Part shown: positions 7,483 through 14,866 of the stretch, in pieces
How the letters are laid out: each line of letters starts with the position of its first letter
How positions within the stretch are numbered: the stretch's first letter is position 1
Source of the DNA: an uncultured Akkermansia sp.
GTDB lineage: Bacteria > Verrucomicrobiota > Verrucomicrobiia > Verrucomicrobiales > Akkermansiaceae
Length of the DNA stretch: 42,396 nucleotides
NCBI GenBank assembly: GCA_947626545.1
Contig: CANQSS010000017.1
Location: forward strand, 1-42,396
Reading direction: 5' to 3'
Program-made: the position numbers and the translations under genes
The notes under the pieces: generated by a model
What the model was told of the DNA's origin: nothing
What the model saw: the letters and a program-made list of their open reading frames with translations, nothing else
Database searches by the model: none

Positions 7483-8593
7483 CGGGGTATTCGTAAATAT
7501 CACCGCGGAAATTACGGAGAAGAAGGCGCCCCGGTTTCTCCGCCACCACATAGTTCGGGTTGAGCGGCACCTTCCCGCCGCCGCCCGGCGCATCAATTAC
7601 AAACTGAGGTACGGCATAGCCGCTGGTGAATCCTCTGAGCGCCGAAATGATGTCGATGCCCTCCAGCGGATGGGTGCGGAAATGCCGTGTCCCGACCACG
7701 GGGTCGCACTGGTAGAGGTAGTACGGACGCACTCGGCATTGCAGCAAGCGATGCACCAGTGTGCGCTGCACCTCTGCGCTGTCATTCACCCCGCGCAGCA
7801 GCACGCTCTGATTGCCCAGCGGAATGCCGCTGTCGGCCAGCATTCCCAGCGCCTGCTCAGCATCCTCGCCAAGCTCGTGCGGGTGGTTGCAGTGGATGGA
7901 AATGAAGAGCGGCACGTGCCGATGCAACATGGCGCAGAGCGCCGGCGTGATGCGCTGCGGCAGCATGATGGGTACGCGCGTGCCGATGCGCAGAAACTCG
8001 ATGTGCGGGATGCTTCGCAGTTCAGAAAGCATGGTATCCAGCCTCTCGTCGGTCAACAACAGCGGATCCCCACCGGAGAGCAACACATCCCTCACCTCCG
8101 CGTGGTCGCGCAGGTACTTCAGCACTCCGTCCCAATCCAAATGCCAGCGCTCGCACCCTTTGCCGGACACCATGCGGGCCCGCGTGCAGTAGCGGCAGTA
8201 CGTGGCGCAACGGTCCGTGCAGAGCAACAGCACGCGATCCGGGTATCGGTGCACGAGCCCCGGCACCTTTTCATCCTTTTGCTCTCCGCAGGGGTCAACC
8301 AGCTCTCCCGGATGGGATTCCAGCTCCTGCGGCAGTGGGATGACCTGGCGCCGCAGCGGGTCAGCGGCATTTGCCGGGTCGATCAGACTTAAGAAGTGGG
8401 GAGTCACGCGAACGGCCAGCCTCTGCCCGACTTGTTGCAAAGCCGCTCGCTCCTGCAGAGTGAGCTGCAACACCTGCTCCAGCTCCTCCGCCGTGCAGCA
8501 AGCGTGCCGCATTTGCCAGGCTGCATCCTGCCACTGCTCGACAGTCGCTCCCCATTTTGCCGCAAGCGATGGCAACTTACCGTTTTCCTTCAT
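7466..8593 (-). CDS. kamA: L-lysine 2,3-aminomutase, radical SAM
   Basis: A radical SAM, PLP-dependent enzyme that converts L-lysine to L-beta-lysine. It has 375 residues from the ATG at 8593, chosen because the family's N-terminal helix (WQDAAWQMRHAC) starts soon after and AAAGG lies upstream; an ATG at 8647 is in frame but overlaps the promoter. The cluster motif CATYCRYC (CxxxCxxC) lies around residues 130-137. The PLP lysine is in DAPGGGGKVPLNPNYV near residue 340. It could serve lysine catabolism, beta-lysine osmolyte synthesis or, in EpmB-like versions, EF-P modification. No EpmA, EF-P or beta-lysine acetyltransferase gene is in the window to decide. Confidence 0.88.
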   Translation of the reverse strand: MKENGKLPSLAAKWGATVEQWQDAAWQMRHACCTAEELEQVLQLTLQERAALQQVGQRLAVRVTPHFLSLIDPANAADPLRRQVIPLPQELESHPGELVDPCGEQKDEKVPGLVHRYPDRVLLLCTDRCATYCRYCTRARMVSGKGCERWHLDWDGVLKYLRDHAEVRDVLLSGGDPLLLTDERLDTMLSELRSIPHIEFLRIGTRVPIMLPQRITPALCAMLHRHVPLFISIHCNHPHELGEDAEQALGMLADSGIPLGNQSVLLRGVNDSAEVQRTLVHRLLQCRVRPYYLYQCDPVVGTRHFRTHPLEGIDIISALRGFTSGYAVPQFVIDAPGGGGKVPLNPNYVVAEKPGRLLLRNFRGDIYEYPVTPQV

Positions 8594-8606
8594 ACCTGCA
8601 ACCTTT

Positions 8607-8635
8607 ACCTTACATGCCAAATGCCGCTTTGTCAA
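8607..8635 (-). promoter_or_regulatory. Predicted promoter of kamA
   Basis: Minus strand: consensus -35 TTGACA (8630-8635), 17-bp spacer, -10 TAAGGT (8607-8612), 13 nt before the ATG. The repeat hairpin of copy c starts 18 bp upstream of the -35. Confidence 0.6.
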
Positions 8636-8653
8636 CGCACATGTCACGCCCGG

Positions 8654-8938
8654 GGCAAACGCATTAGAAAATGCGTTTGCCTATGTACGAGGTACGAAGT
8701 ACGATGTACGATTGCGAAGTTCGCGCGCGTTGCGCGGGGATGCGAAGCCGGGGCGGACGGGATGTCTCAAAGCCGTGATCGAACCGCTGCCCGAAGGGCA
8801 AACCGGCAGGGTGGTGCCGGTGAGTCAACGTATGATGTACGATTGTTGTCACGATTTTTGACACGTATAAACAAAACAGTGACATCAGTCAATATGAGCA
8901 TTTTCTCCGTTGATTGGCTTCTCTCAAATGCGTTTGGC
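8654..8938 (+). repeat. Dispersed palindromic element, copy c (full length, both ends)
   Basis: The left end is a perfect 12-bp hairpin, GGCAAACGCATT-AGAA-AATGCGTTTGCC (8654-8681). Then come TACGA-type heptamers, the GCGCGCGTTGCGCGGGGA mini-hairpin (about 8722-8740), and an AAAGCCGTGATCG module shared with copy f. The right half (about 8836-8938) is the conserved AT-rich body in reverse orientation, ending in AATGCGTTTGGC (8927-8938), a terminal inverted repeat of the left end. The rest of this gap, 8939-9040, holds only a weak match (8992-9033) to the GGAGAG...ATCCAA module. Confidence 0.8.
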
Positions 8939-9040
8939 ATTTATAAATTACGATGAAATTTCGTGTACGGAAATAAGCGCAATGAGGCAGCAGGAGAGTT
9001 TCGCCACTTTTCGACTCTATCCAAGTGTGGTTGTTCTGCT

Positions 9041-9268
9041 TTACGCCTGATCCGAGAAACGTATACCATCTCCCAAACCGTCCAAATGCTGCACCAAATC
9101 AAAAAGATTCAAACGCTGCATTTCACCGCGCTCTGCATAATCGAGGAACTCCTCCAGTGCGGCAGACAATATACTCGTGCGCGTCTCGCTGTATTCCTCC
9201 TGCATGGCTTGCTGAAGTCGATTGAACTGCGCAGCGGTGCACCGAAATGTAATGGATCGTAGTTTCAT
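9041..9268 (-). CDS. Small ribbon-helix-helix-like DNA-binding protein
   Basis: A 75-residue protein. MKLRSITFRCTAAQFNRLQQAM followed by TRTSILSAALEEFLDYAE has the beta-strand, helix, helix pattern of CopG/Arc-type ribbon-helix-helix regulators; such dimers insert the N-terminal strand into the major groove. The C-terminal third is acidic and shows no known motif. It is divergent from an AP2-like gene, with 107 bp between the starts. A perfect inverted repeat fills its own promoter spacer, which suggests autoregulation. It could be an orphan antitoxin, but no toxin gene is adjacent. Confidence 0.65.
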   Translation of the reverse strand: MKLRSITFRCTAAQFNRLQQAMQEEYSETRTSILSAALEEFLDYAERGEMQRLNLFDLVQHLDGLGDGIRFSDQA

Positions 9269-9277
9269 GACTCGTCA

Positions 9278-9306
9278 AATCTACATGATGTGTCTCATGT
9301 TGGAAA
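9278..9306 (-). promoter_or_regulatory. Predicted promoter of the RHH gene with an inverted repeat in its spacer
   Basis: Minus strand: -35 TTTCCA (9301-9306), 17-bp spacer, -10 TAGATT (9278-9283), 9 nt before the ATG. ACATGA (9283-9288) and TCATGT (9295-9300) form a perfect inverted repeat that occupies the spacer, the place for a repressor operator. Confidence 0.5.
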
Positions 9307-9336
9307 GCATGTTGTAATGTATGATGACTAATATGG

Positions 9337-9365
9337 TTGTAATCAGAAAATGAAAAAGCTATAAT
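9337..9365 (+). promoter_or_regulatory. Predicted promoter of the AP2-like gene
   Basis: -35 TTGTAA (9337-9342), 17-bp spacer, perfect -10 TATAAT (9360-9365), 10 nt before the ATG at 9376. The transcript would be leaderless or start within a few bases of the ATG. Confidence 0.65.
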
Positions 9366-9375
9366 ATGCTCTGTT

Positions 9376-9687
9376 ATGCAAATTGATATCCATAAGCCGC
9401 GCAAAAACATTACTCGCTTCACCTACGAGTTCACCTCGTTTCAGGGATGGCGCGTCACTCTCTGCCGTCGGCAAGAGCATTTCACACGCTATTTCTCCGA
9501 TAAACAATACGGTGGAGCGGAAGCGGCTTTGCATGCCGCTATCGAGGTGCTCGAGCACGTTAAACGCCGCCTGAGCGCTACCCCGGATGACCCGGCACGC
9601 GTTTTTGAGGAATGCCGTGATCTCATTCCGCGCGGCGACTATCCCACCGGTGTGCGTCCGCGCAAATGCTCCCGACCGGTGGCGTGA
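9376..9687 (+). CDS. Small AP2-like DNA-binding domain protein
   Basis: A 103-residue protein. Residues 14-60 (RFTYEFTSFQGWRVTLCRRQEHFTRYFSDKQYGG...AALHAAIEV) have the three-strand plus helix pattern of AP2/ERF-type domains as found in bacterial and phage proteins, with the typical FSD..YGG.EAAL.AA segment. Such domains usually bind DNA in regulators or in mobile-element proteins. There is no further recognisable domain; the C-terminus is basic. It is divergent from the RHH gene and convergent with gadB. The strong promoter with no leader supports a real, expressed gene. Its target is unknown. Confidence 0.6.
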   Translation: MQIDIHKPRKNITRFTYEFTSFQGWRVTLCRRQEHFTRYFSDKQYGGAEAALHAAIEVLEHVKRRLSATPDDPARVFEECRDLIPRGDYPTGVRPRKCSRPVA

Positions 9688-9712
9688 CATGCATTTTGGG
9701 CAGATACGATTT

Positions 9713-9750
9713 CCCCATCTGCCTGCTCGCCGCTAGTCAGACAGATGGGG
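9713..9750. terminator. Stable hairpin between the AP2-like gene and gadB
   Basis: CCCCATCTG (9713-9721) pairs perfectly with CAGATGGG G (9742-9750), and CTG/CAG extends the stem inward past one mismatch, leaving a 12-nt loop. It lies between the 3' ends of two convergent genes and may terminate both, though neither side has a clear T-run. Confidence 0.4.
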
Positions 9751-9841
9751 GCCGACACCGCTTGCTCGAGGAGAAGACCACACCCCGCGCAGCGGTATAT
9801 CGGACATTTCTCCCGGTGGGCGGCGCACGTGGCGCGTATCA

Positions 9842-11227
9842 TCAGGTGTGTTTGAAGGTCATTGCCTCTGACTCTTTGAGATGGTGTGCCGATGTGTGCC
9901 GCACCAGGAAATCTATACTTCGCTTCATATCCCGCACCAGCAGGTTCGCCATATCTGCCGTAAAACCCTGACGTATTATAATGCGCATTACCACGATATG
10001 CTGCACGTTGGCGGGCAGGCTGAAGGCCGGTACTTGCCAACCGCATTGCCGCAAACGATCGGATAATTCGTAGAGATTGTACCCGGGGTCATAGTCTTTC
10101 TTCATGGTAAAGCAGACGGCCGGTATGCCGGTCTTGGGGTTGCCGTTGGACAGAAAATCGAAATCGCCCAACTTCGAAATCTCTTTTGCGAGGAGGCCTG
10201 CCACATCATAGGCAGCTTGGTGTATGCGCCGATATCCGTCCATGCCCAATCGCACAAAGTTGTAGTACTGCGCAATGACTTGTCCCGCAGGACGCGAAAA
10301 GTTGATGGCGATTGTAGGCACACGACCGCCCAGATAATTGACCGCAAAGGTGAGTTCTTCCGGGAGCTCGCTTTCATCCCGCCACACCACCCAACCGCAG
10401 CCCAGTGGTGCCAGTCCGTACTTATGCCCGCTGGAGGAGATGGACTTCACCCTCTTGAGCCGAAAATCGAAAGGAATGCCGGGAGCTACGAAGGGCGCAA
10501 GAAAACCGCCACTTGCCGCATCCACATGCACATCCACATCCGGTCCGCCCTTGCGCGCCAGCTTGTCGAGAGTCTTGCACACGTTCTCCGGGAATTCGTA
10601 CTGACCGGTATAGGTCACCCCAAAAGTTGGTACGACGCAAATGGTGTTTTCATCCACCAATTCGAGCACCTGCTGTTCGGTGAGACCGTATTGACCCGGG
10701 TTCATGGGGGCTTCCCGCAGCTCCACTCCCCAGTAACGACAGAATTTATGCCAGCATATCTGCACTGGCCCGCAAACCAAGTTCGGTTTATCGATGCTCT
10801 TGCCTGCTGCCAGTCGCCTTTTTTGCCACCGTTTCAGAGCCGCCAACCCACCGAGCATACACGCCTCGCTTGACCCTATGGTGGAGCAGCCTATCGGCTT
10901 CACATCTTTCGGCACATTCCATAAATGGGCGATCATGCGCACGCAGCGTTGCTCAATTTCTGCGCATTGTGGATATTCATCCTTGTCGATCATATTCTTG
11001 CTGATGCTCAAATCCATGATCTTGCGCACTTGTTCATCATCCCACGTTTGGCAGAATGTCGCCAAATTCTGGCTCGAATTCCCATCCAGTAAGAGTTCAT
11101 TTCTGATCAGCTGATAGGCATCCTCCGGCCGCATTGCCTTATCCCGCATACATTGCGTGGGCAATGGCTTTGCCACATCCTGAGCACCGAAGATACTCGT
11201 CGTGTCGTCGTCGTTTCTCGTTTTCAT
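9842..11227 (-). CDS. gadB: Glutamate decarboxylase
   Basis: A PLP enzyme of 461 residues that turns glutamate into GABA and CO2, consuming a cytoplasmic proton; it is a main acid-resistance enzyme of enteric bacteria. The PLP lysine is in [13 protein letters not shown] (Lys269), and the aspartate/His region HVDAASGGF precedes it. The length and end match E. coli GadB, including the C-terminal tail KHT, whose penultimate His (here 460) plugs the active site at neutral pH in E. coli. The same pH switch is therefore likely. The glutamate/GABA antiporter gene gadC is not in the window. Upstream lies repeat copy d; TTGACT near 11282 could be a -35 box, but no convincing -10 was seen. Confidence 0.93.
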   Translation of the reverse strand: MKTRNDDDTTSIFGAQDVAKPLPTQCMRDKAMRPEDAYQLIRNELLLDGNSSQNLATFCQTWDDEQVRKIMDLSISKNMIDKDEYPQCAEIEQRCVRMIAHLWNVPKDVKPIGCSTIGSSEACMLGGLAALKRWQKRRLAAGKSIDKPNLVCGPVQICWHKFCRYWGVELREAPMNPGQYGLTEQQVLELVDENTICVVPTFGVTYTGQYEFPENVCKTLDKLARKGGPDVDVHVDAASGGFLAPFVAPGIPFDFRLKRVKSISSSGHKYGLAPLGCGWVVWRDESELPEELTFAVNYLGGRVPTIAINFSRPAGQVIAQYYNFVRLGMDGYRRIHQAAYDVAGLLAKEISKLGDFDFLSNGNPKTGIPAVCFTMKKDYDPGYNLYELSDRLRQCGWQVPAFSLPANVQHIVVMRIIIRQGFTADMANLLVRDMKRSIDFLVRHTSAHHLKESEAMTFKHT

Positions 11228-11302
11228 CGCGTGATGCAGGTGGGACTCGATCTACTCGTCTTCCTTCGCAAAAACAGTCAACTTTTCTGTCTGCGCTCTC
11301 CG

Positions 11303-11537
11303 GGCAACCCATTTGAGAGAAGTCAATCAGCAGAGAAAAGACTCTTATTGGTCGATATCACCGTCTATACGTATCAAAAATCGTGACAATAAGCGCTCAC
11401 CATGCTGATGGTTCTAAAGAAACCCCCGCATATGTCGATGATTCGAAAAATTCTGCGCAATGCGCACGTTATCAATAAATCGTACATCGCACATCGCACA
11501 TCGTACATAGGCAAACGCATTTCCTAATGCGTTTGCC
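11303..11537 (+). repeat. Dispersed palindromic element, copy d
   Basis: The left end GGCAACCCATTTGAGAG (11303-) is a degraded arm. The conserved body includes ATACGTATCAAAAATCGTGAC (about 11369-11389) and TCACCATGCTGATGG. Then AAAAATTC-TGCGC-AAT-GCGCA (a T-run with mini-hairpin on the minus strand), TACATCG heptamers, and the perfect 12-bp hairpin GGCAAACGCATT-TCCT-AATGCGTTTGCC (11510-11537). The hairpin end abuts the predicted rnc promoter. Confidence 0.8.
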
Positions 11538-11538
11538 C

Positions 11539-11567
11539 TGGCTTATTTTTCACCTTTGTGCTATCAT
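11539..11567 (+). promoter_or_regulatory. Predicted promoter of rnc
   Basis: -10 TATCAT (11562-11567) lies 7 nt before the ATG at 11575, with a weak -35 TGGCTT (11539-11544) at 17 bp, one base after the repeat hairpin. Confidence 0.4.
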
Positions 11568-11574
11568 ACCCGTG

Positions 11575-12246
11575 ATGGGTCAAGAACGGATAGAACAAAA
11601 GTTAGCGTATCGTTTCACCAATAGAACCCTGCTGGAGCAAGCCCTCACCCACCCGAGCGTCGGTCATACCTCTTCTGGACCTTCCGACTTTGAGAGATTG
11701 GAATTCCTAGGGGATGCCGTCCTTGAGCTGGTGGTCTCCATGGAGCTTTTTTCCATGCACCCGATGGCCGATGAAGGAGAGCTCACCAAAATGCGAGCCT
11801 CCATCGTGAGCCGCCGCCACCTCGCCGACGTAGCCGCTGCCCTTGATTTGGGTAAAGAAGTACTCATCAGTCCACGGTTGGAAGCCACCGGCGGGCGTTC
11901 TTCTGTCACCGTGTTGGGTAACACACTCGAGAGTCTCGTGGGGGCGGTCATGGAGGATGCCGGATTCCCCGCTGCATACCGAGTGGCGCTTCACTTGCTG
12001 CGCGAAAGTCTGGATGACGCCTGCCCGGCACTCGTCACTAACCCCAAGGGCGATTTGCAGGAGCTGCTGCAGGGACGCACCGGCGAGGCTCCCGTGTATC
12101 GCGTCACTCAGACCTCTGACTCTCCCGTACGTTTCTCCGCCACCGCCCTTTGGCAGGGCACGGCGATCGGTACCGGAGAAGGGTCCAGCAAGCGAAAGGC
12201 CGAAATTGCCGCCGCCATCGCGGCGCTCGCGCAGCTTCAGAATTAG
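11575..12246 (+). CDS. rnc: Ribonuclease III
   Basis: A double-strand-specific endoribonuclease of 223 residues, acting in rRNA and mRNA processing. The catalytic helix carries the signature ERLEFLGDAVLEL (Glu40, Glu43, Asp47). The second metal-binding segment reads GNTLESLVGAV, with Asn116 where E. coli has Asp114 and with the essential Glu119 kept; Asn at this site also occurs in other phyla. The C-terminal dsRNA-binding domain (from about residue 155) starts NPKGDLQELLQGR and ends GSSKRKAEIAAAIAAL. The ATG at 11575 is chosen because the upstream extension of the frame reads through the repeat hairpin and promoter. Confidence 0.92.
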   Translation: MGQERIEQKLAYRFTNRTLLEQALTHPSVGHTSSGPSDFERLEFLGDAVLELVVSMELFSMHPMADEGELTKMRASIVSRRHLADVAAALDLGKEVLISPRLEATGGRSSVTVLGNTLESLVGAVMEDAGFPAAYRVALHLLRESLDDACPALVTNPKGDLQELLQGRTGEAPVYRVTQTSDSPVRFSATALWQGTAIGTGEGSSKRKAEIAAAIAALAQLQN

Positions 12247-12299
12247 CCTCTGGTTTTTGCCAAACTCCCCTACAGACGTCGGCAGTTTTGTAGATAATG

Positions 12300-12495
12300 A
12301 ACGCATTTGGATGAAGTGGAAAAGGAGAGAAAGCTCTCCAGACGCTTCCTAATCACCCCCGCGCATTGCATGAAAATTCCACATCTACGCCTGCGCCGCT
12401 CTCGCGCTGTCCATACGCATTTACGCCCGTCGTGTGTGTTGTACATCGTGCATCGTAAATCGTACATAGGCAAACGCATTTCTAATGCGCTTGCC
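12300..12495 (+). repeat. Dispersed palindromic element, copy e
   Basis: The left end AACGCATTTGGATGAAGTGG holds the module shared with copy a in reverse orientation. The right side has TACATCG-type heptamers (about 12441-12466) and hairpin GGCAAACGCATT-TCT-AATGCGCTTGCC (12469-12495), with one wobble. The hairpin end faces the ankyrin gene, 19 bp before its predicted -35. Confidence 0.7.
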
Positions 12496-12514
12496 TTTGC
12501 CTTGGACTGTCTGC

Positions 12515-12543
12515 TGGACATCCCAGCATCTTTCTGCTATAAG
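12515..12543 (+). promoter_or_regulatory. Predicted promoter of the ankyrin membrane protein gene
   Basis: -35 TGGACA (12515-12520), 17-bp spacer, -10 TATAAG (12538-12543), 10 nt before the ATG at 12554. GAGGGGG (12542-12548) looks like a ribosome binding site but would lie at or before the predicted transcription start. Confidence 0.55.
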
Positions 12544-12553
12544 AGGGGGTATC

Positions 12554-13342
12554 ATGAGGGATTATTTGAATCCACTGTTCACGCTTGTTGTCATTGCAGT
12601 GATGGCTTGGCGCTGCGCGACGGACGGGGAAGTCGCCGCCACTCGACTAGATGGTTGGCTGCTTACGTTGTGCGTCGTGGGGCTCATTGTCAATGGTGCA
12701 CTATCGCTAGCGCGTGCCCTTACCAGGCGTCCTTCGCTCATGCTGGTCATATGGGCGGTTATTTATCTTGTGCTGGGTTGTTGTGCGTGGTCGATGCGCT
12801 TCATCTCGCCGGAGGAAGAAGAAGCTCTCTACGTTGAGCAGCGCTCTGCCTCTCAAGTCGATCCGCTGGCTCTCGATGCTGAGGGAGAATCGCTCTTCAC
12901 GCGTGCCGCTGCTCTCGGCAAGGTGCGCGATGTGGAGCATATTCTTAACACAGCGTCCCCTACGGCGGACCAAATTGCACGAGCTGCCCTACGTGCTGCG
13001 GAAAATAACCACATTCATGTGCTACAAACGCTCGCTAAATCCGGCCTCTCTGCCACCGCATCGGTGGATGGTTTGCCCCTGCTGCATGCCGCTGCACAGA
13101 ATGGCGCCTGTGAAGCCATGGACTGGCTTATCTTAAGCGGAGCTCGTGCGAATGAGCGGGATGCCAGCGGCTCTACTGCTCTGATCCAAGCCACTCTTTC
13201 GGAAAGTTTGCCCGCCGTCAAGCTACTACTTGAGCGCGGCGCTGATCCCAAATTACGGGATGAAGAGGGCAAGCGAGCTTTGGACTACGCTCGCTCCCCC
13301 GAAATGGCAGAATTACTGACTCCTACTCTTCCCGCTTCATGA
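12554..13342 (+). CDS. Membrane-anchored ankyrin-repeat protein
   Basis: A protein of 262 residues. The N-terminal 80 residues hold about three hydrophobic segments (LFTLVVIAVMAW, LLTLCVVGLIVNGAL, LMLVIWAVIYLVLGCCAW). An acidic linker and about four ankyrin-type repeats follow to the C-terminus; the clearest is SLPAVKLLLERGADPKLRDEEGKRALDYA. Ankyrin repeats mediate protein binding; the partner is unknown. The final repeat resembles the ends of the two ankyrin proteins at 32.7-36.5 kb. It overlaps the next gene by ATGA, so the two are coupled. ATG 12554 was chosen for the promoter position and because the upstream frame extension has no family-like sequence. Confidence 0.8.
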   Translation: MRDYLNPLFTLVVIAVMAWRCATDGEVAATRLDGWLLTLCVVGLIVNGALSLARALTRRPSLMLVIWAVIYLVLGCCAWSMRFISPEEEEALYVEQRSASQVDPLALDAEGESLFTRAAALGKVRDVEHILNTASPTADQIARAALRAAENNHIHVLQTLAKSGLSATASVDGLPLLHAAAQNGACEAMDWLILSGARANERDASGSTALIQATLSESLPAVKLLLERGADPKLRDEEGKRALDYARSPEMAELLTPTLPAS

Positions 13343-14154
13343 AGTTGTCTTTTCTTCCCTTCCTTTTTCTCTTTGCTGCCGGACTTTGTTTGGCGGAGGA
13401 TTTTGTACTCGTGGACGGCACAGTGCTGCAGAATGCCAAAGTGGTACGCAAAGATGCCGACAGTTTGGTCATCAGCCATAGCGCCGGTGTGCAGCGCGTG
13501 AGCTATGATCGACTCACACCGGAACTTCAGCAGCGCTTCGACCTCACACCCCATGCTGTGCGTGAATATTACGATAAGATGGAGCAGATGCGCCGGGATC
13601 TCGCTGAAGCTGAAGATAAAAAAGCTGCAGCCCAGCGCGCCGCTCTGCAAGTCAGTGGACTCTCCCCACGCTACTTGACCGGGGCAGATGTTAGCGCATT
13701 GATGAGTACGTGGGAAACGCTTTCCGCCGTCTGCGCTGAGTATTTAGCGGCTGATTGGAACAGACGCGAGGCGGCCCGCTGCAATCTGACTGTGGAAGCC
13801 AACCGCTTTGATGAAGAGGCGAAGCGATTGGTCGCGCGCATGGAGAATGAGCGCGATGCTGCCAAGAAGGAAAAGACACGAGTAGCCTCCTTGGAAGCCA
13901 AATTGCATGCTACAGAAAACGATCTCAAGGGAGCACGCGAGCAAATTTCTTCTCTTCGGCAGGTTATAAATCGTCTCAACGAATCCTCCTCGCAATCTTC
14001 CGGCACAGTCATCATCTCACGCCCCACGTACGTGCCCATATACAGACCGGCACCCATTGTTGTACCGCCCGTAGTGCGCCCTCTGCCGCCGCCACGACCG
14101 CCGGTGAACCGTCCGCCGCAATTGCGTCCATCTCCGCCACCCATTCGGCGGTGA
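13339..14154 (+). CDS. Secreted coiled-coil protein with proline-rich tail
   Basis: A protein of 271 residues. Residues 1-19 form a signal peptide (MKLSFLPFLFLFAAGLCLA). Residues 20-70 resemble a small beta-rich domain often seen in exported Verrucomicrobiota proteins (LVDGTVLQNAKVV...SLVISHSAGVQRVSYDRL). A long, charged, helical region (about 75-220) with heptad character predicts a coiled coil. The last 45 residues are rich in Pro and Arg (RPLPPPRPPVNRPP). The ATG overlaps the stop of the ankyrin gene, so the two probably act together at the envelope. The Pro-rich tail is the kind of ligand GYF domains bind, but it should lie outside the cytoplasm. No enzyme motif was seen. Confidence 0.75.
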   Translation: MKLSFLPFLFLFAAGLCLAEDFVLVDGTVLQNAKVVRKDADSLVISHSAGVQRVSYDRLTPELQQRFDLTPHAVREYYDKMEQMRRDLAEAEDKKAAAQRAALQVSGLSPRYLTGADVSALMSTWETLSAVCAEYLAADWNRREAARCNLTVEANRFDEEAKRLVARMENERDAAKKEKTRVASLEAKLHATENDLKGAREQISSLRQVINRLNESSSQSSGTVIISRPTYVPIYRPAPIVVPPVVRPLPPPRPPVNRPPQLRPSPPPIRR

Positions 14155-14161
14155 TGACAAA

Positions 14162-14518
14162 GGCAAACGCATTGGAAATGCGTTTGCCTATGTACGATTT
14201 GCAAATAATGCGCAGTTGAGCTGCGGGGATGCGAAAGCGGCCGACGGTTGGGAGGCCGCTTAGCCAGCCCGCAGGGCTGCCCCGCAGGGGTGAAAAGTGG
14301 CGACGGCTGTAAGCCAGTTTGACCAAGAGCATTAGCTTTTGCCCCGTAGGGGTGAGGAGTCGTGGGGCGACTCCGAAGCAAAGCTCGTGAGGCAAGCTTT
14401 TAGAAGCGACGCAGAATTTGAAAGCCGTGATCGGACGTGGTTACAAAGGGGCGGTGGCGCCTAGCGGCGCCCGGTGGCAGACGGGGTCTGCCCATGTACG
14501 ATTTACGATTTTGAATTT
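14162..14518 (+). repeat. Dispersed palindromic element, copy f, with extra GC-rich tail
   Basis: Hairpin GGCAAACGCATT-GGA-AATGCGTTTGCC (14162-14188) starts 7 bp after the stop of the secreted-protein gene. TGTACGATTTGC and a GCGCAGTTGAGCTGCGGGG mini-hairpin follow. Then come GC-rich inverted repeats of the kind GCAGGGCTGCCCCGCAGGGG and GAGTCGTGGGGCGACTC. AAAGCCGTGATCG (shared with copy c) and a final GTACGATTTACGATTTTGAATTTA (to about 14518) close the unit. This is the only hairpin end that faces a gene's 3' end and not a promoter. The gap has no other feature. Confidence 0.65.
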
Positions 14519-14528
14519 ACCCTGCAGG

Positions 14529-14843
14529 TCACTCGTGCATGTGCTCAGAACCGAGTTCGAGAATACTCTGGACGTGGTCGTCTGCCAAGCGGTAATAGAG
14601 CTTTCTTCCCTCTCTCCTCACGCGTACCAGATGCTTCTGCCGCAGTATTTGAAGCTGATGGGAGATAGCAGGCGTGTTCATGCCCAACTGCTCCGCCAAG
14701 TGTGTTACGCACACCTCACCATGGTGCAGTGCCCACAGTACCTTAAGCCGCGAGCTGTCCGCAAATACTTTGAAAAAATCTGCCAGGTCGTAAATCTCTT
14801 CCTCCTCCGGCATATTTTCATTGATATGGCATTGGTCAGTCAT
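14529..14843 (-). CDS. ArsR/SmtB-family metal sensor, zinc-type
   Basis: A 104-residue winged-helix repressor. The recognition helix region is EVCVTHLAEQLGMNTPAISHQLQILRQKHLV. The C-terminal helix carries the alpha-5 metal site D-x-H-x10-H-x2-E (Asp88, His90, His101, Glu104), the ligand set of zinc sensors such as SmtB and CzrA. The alpha-3 site used for As, Cd or Pb is not complete (Cys45 and His48 only). It should bind an operator as a dimer and release it when Zn binds. It starts 23 bp after argG on the same strand, so it may be the last gene of an argG transcript. No zinc exporter is adjacent; the nearby ATPase is a copper type with its own CsoR. Confidence 0.85.
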   Translation of the reverse strand: MTDQCHINENMPEEEEIYDLADFFKVFADSSRLKVLWALHHGEVCVTHLAEQLGMNTPAISHQLQILRQKHLVRVRREGRKLYYRLADDHVQSILELGSEHMHE

Positions 14844-14866
14844 GGCTTTATGGAACGTGATCTGCT

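Noticed and set aside
14190..14500. GC-rich inverted repeats as a tRNA or rRNA fragment
   Set aside because: No cloverleaf, T-loop (GGTTCRA) or rRNA signature could be found; it belongs to the repeat copy f.
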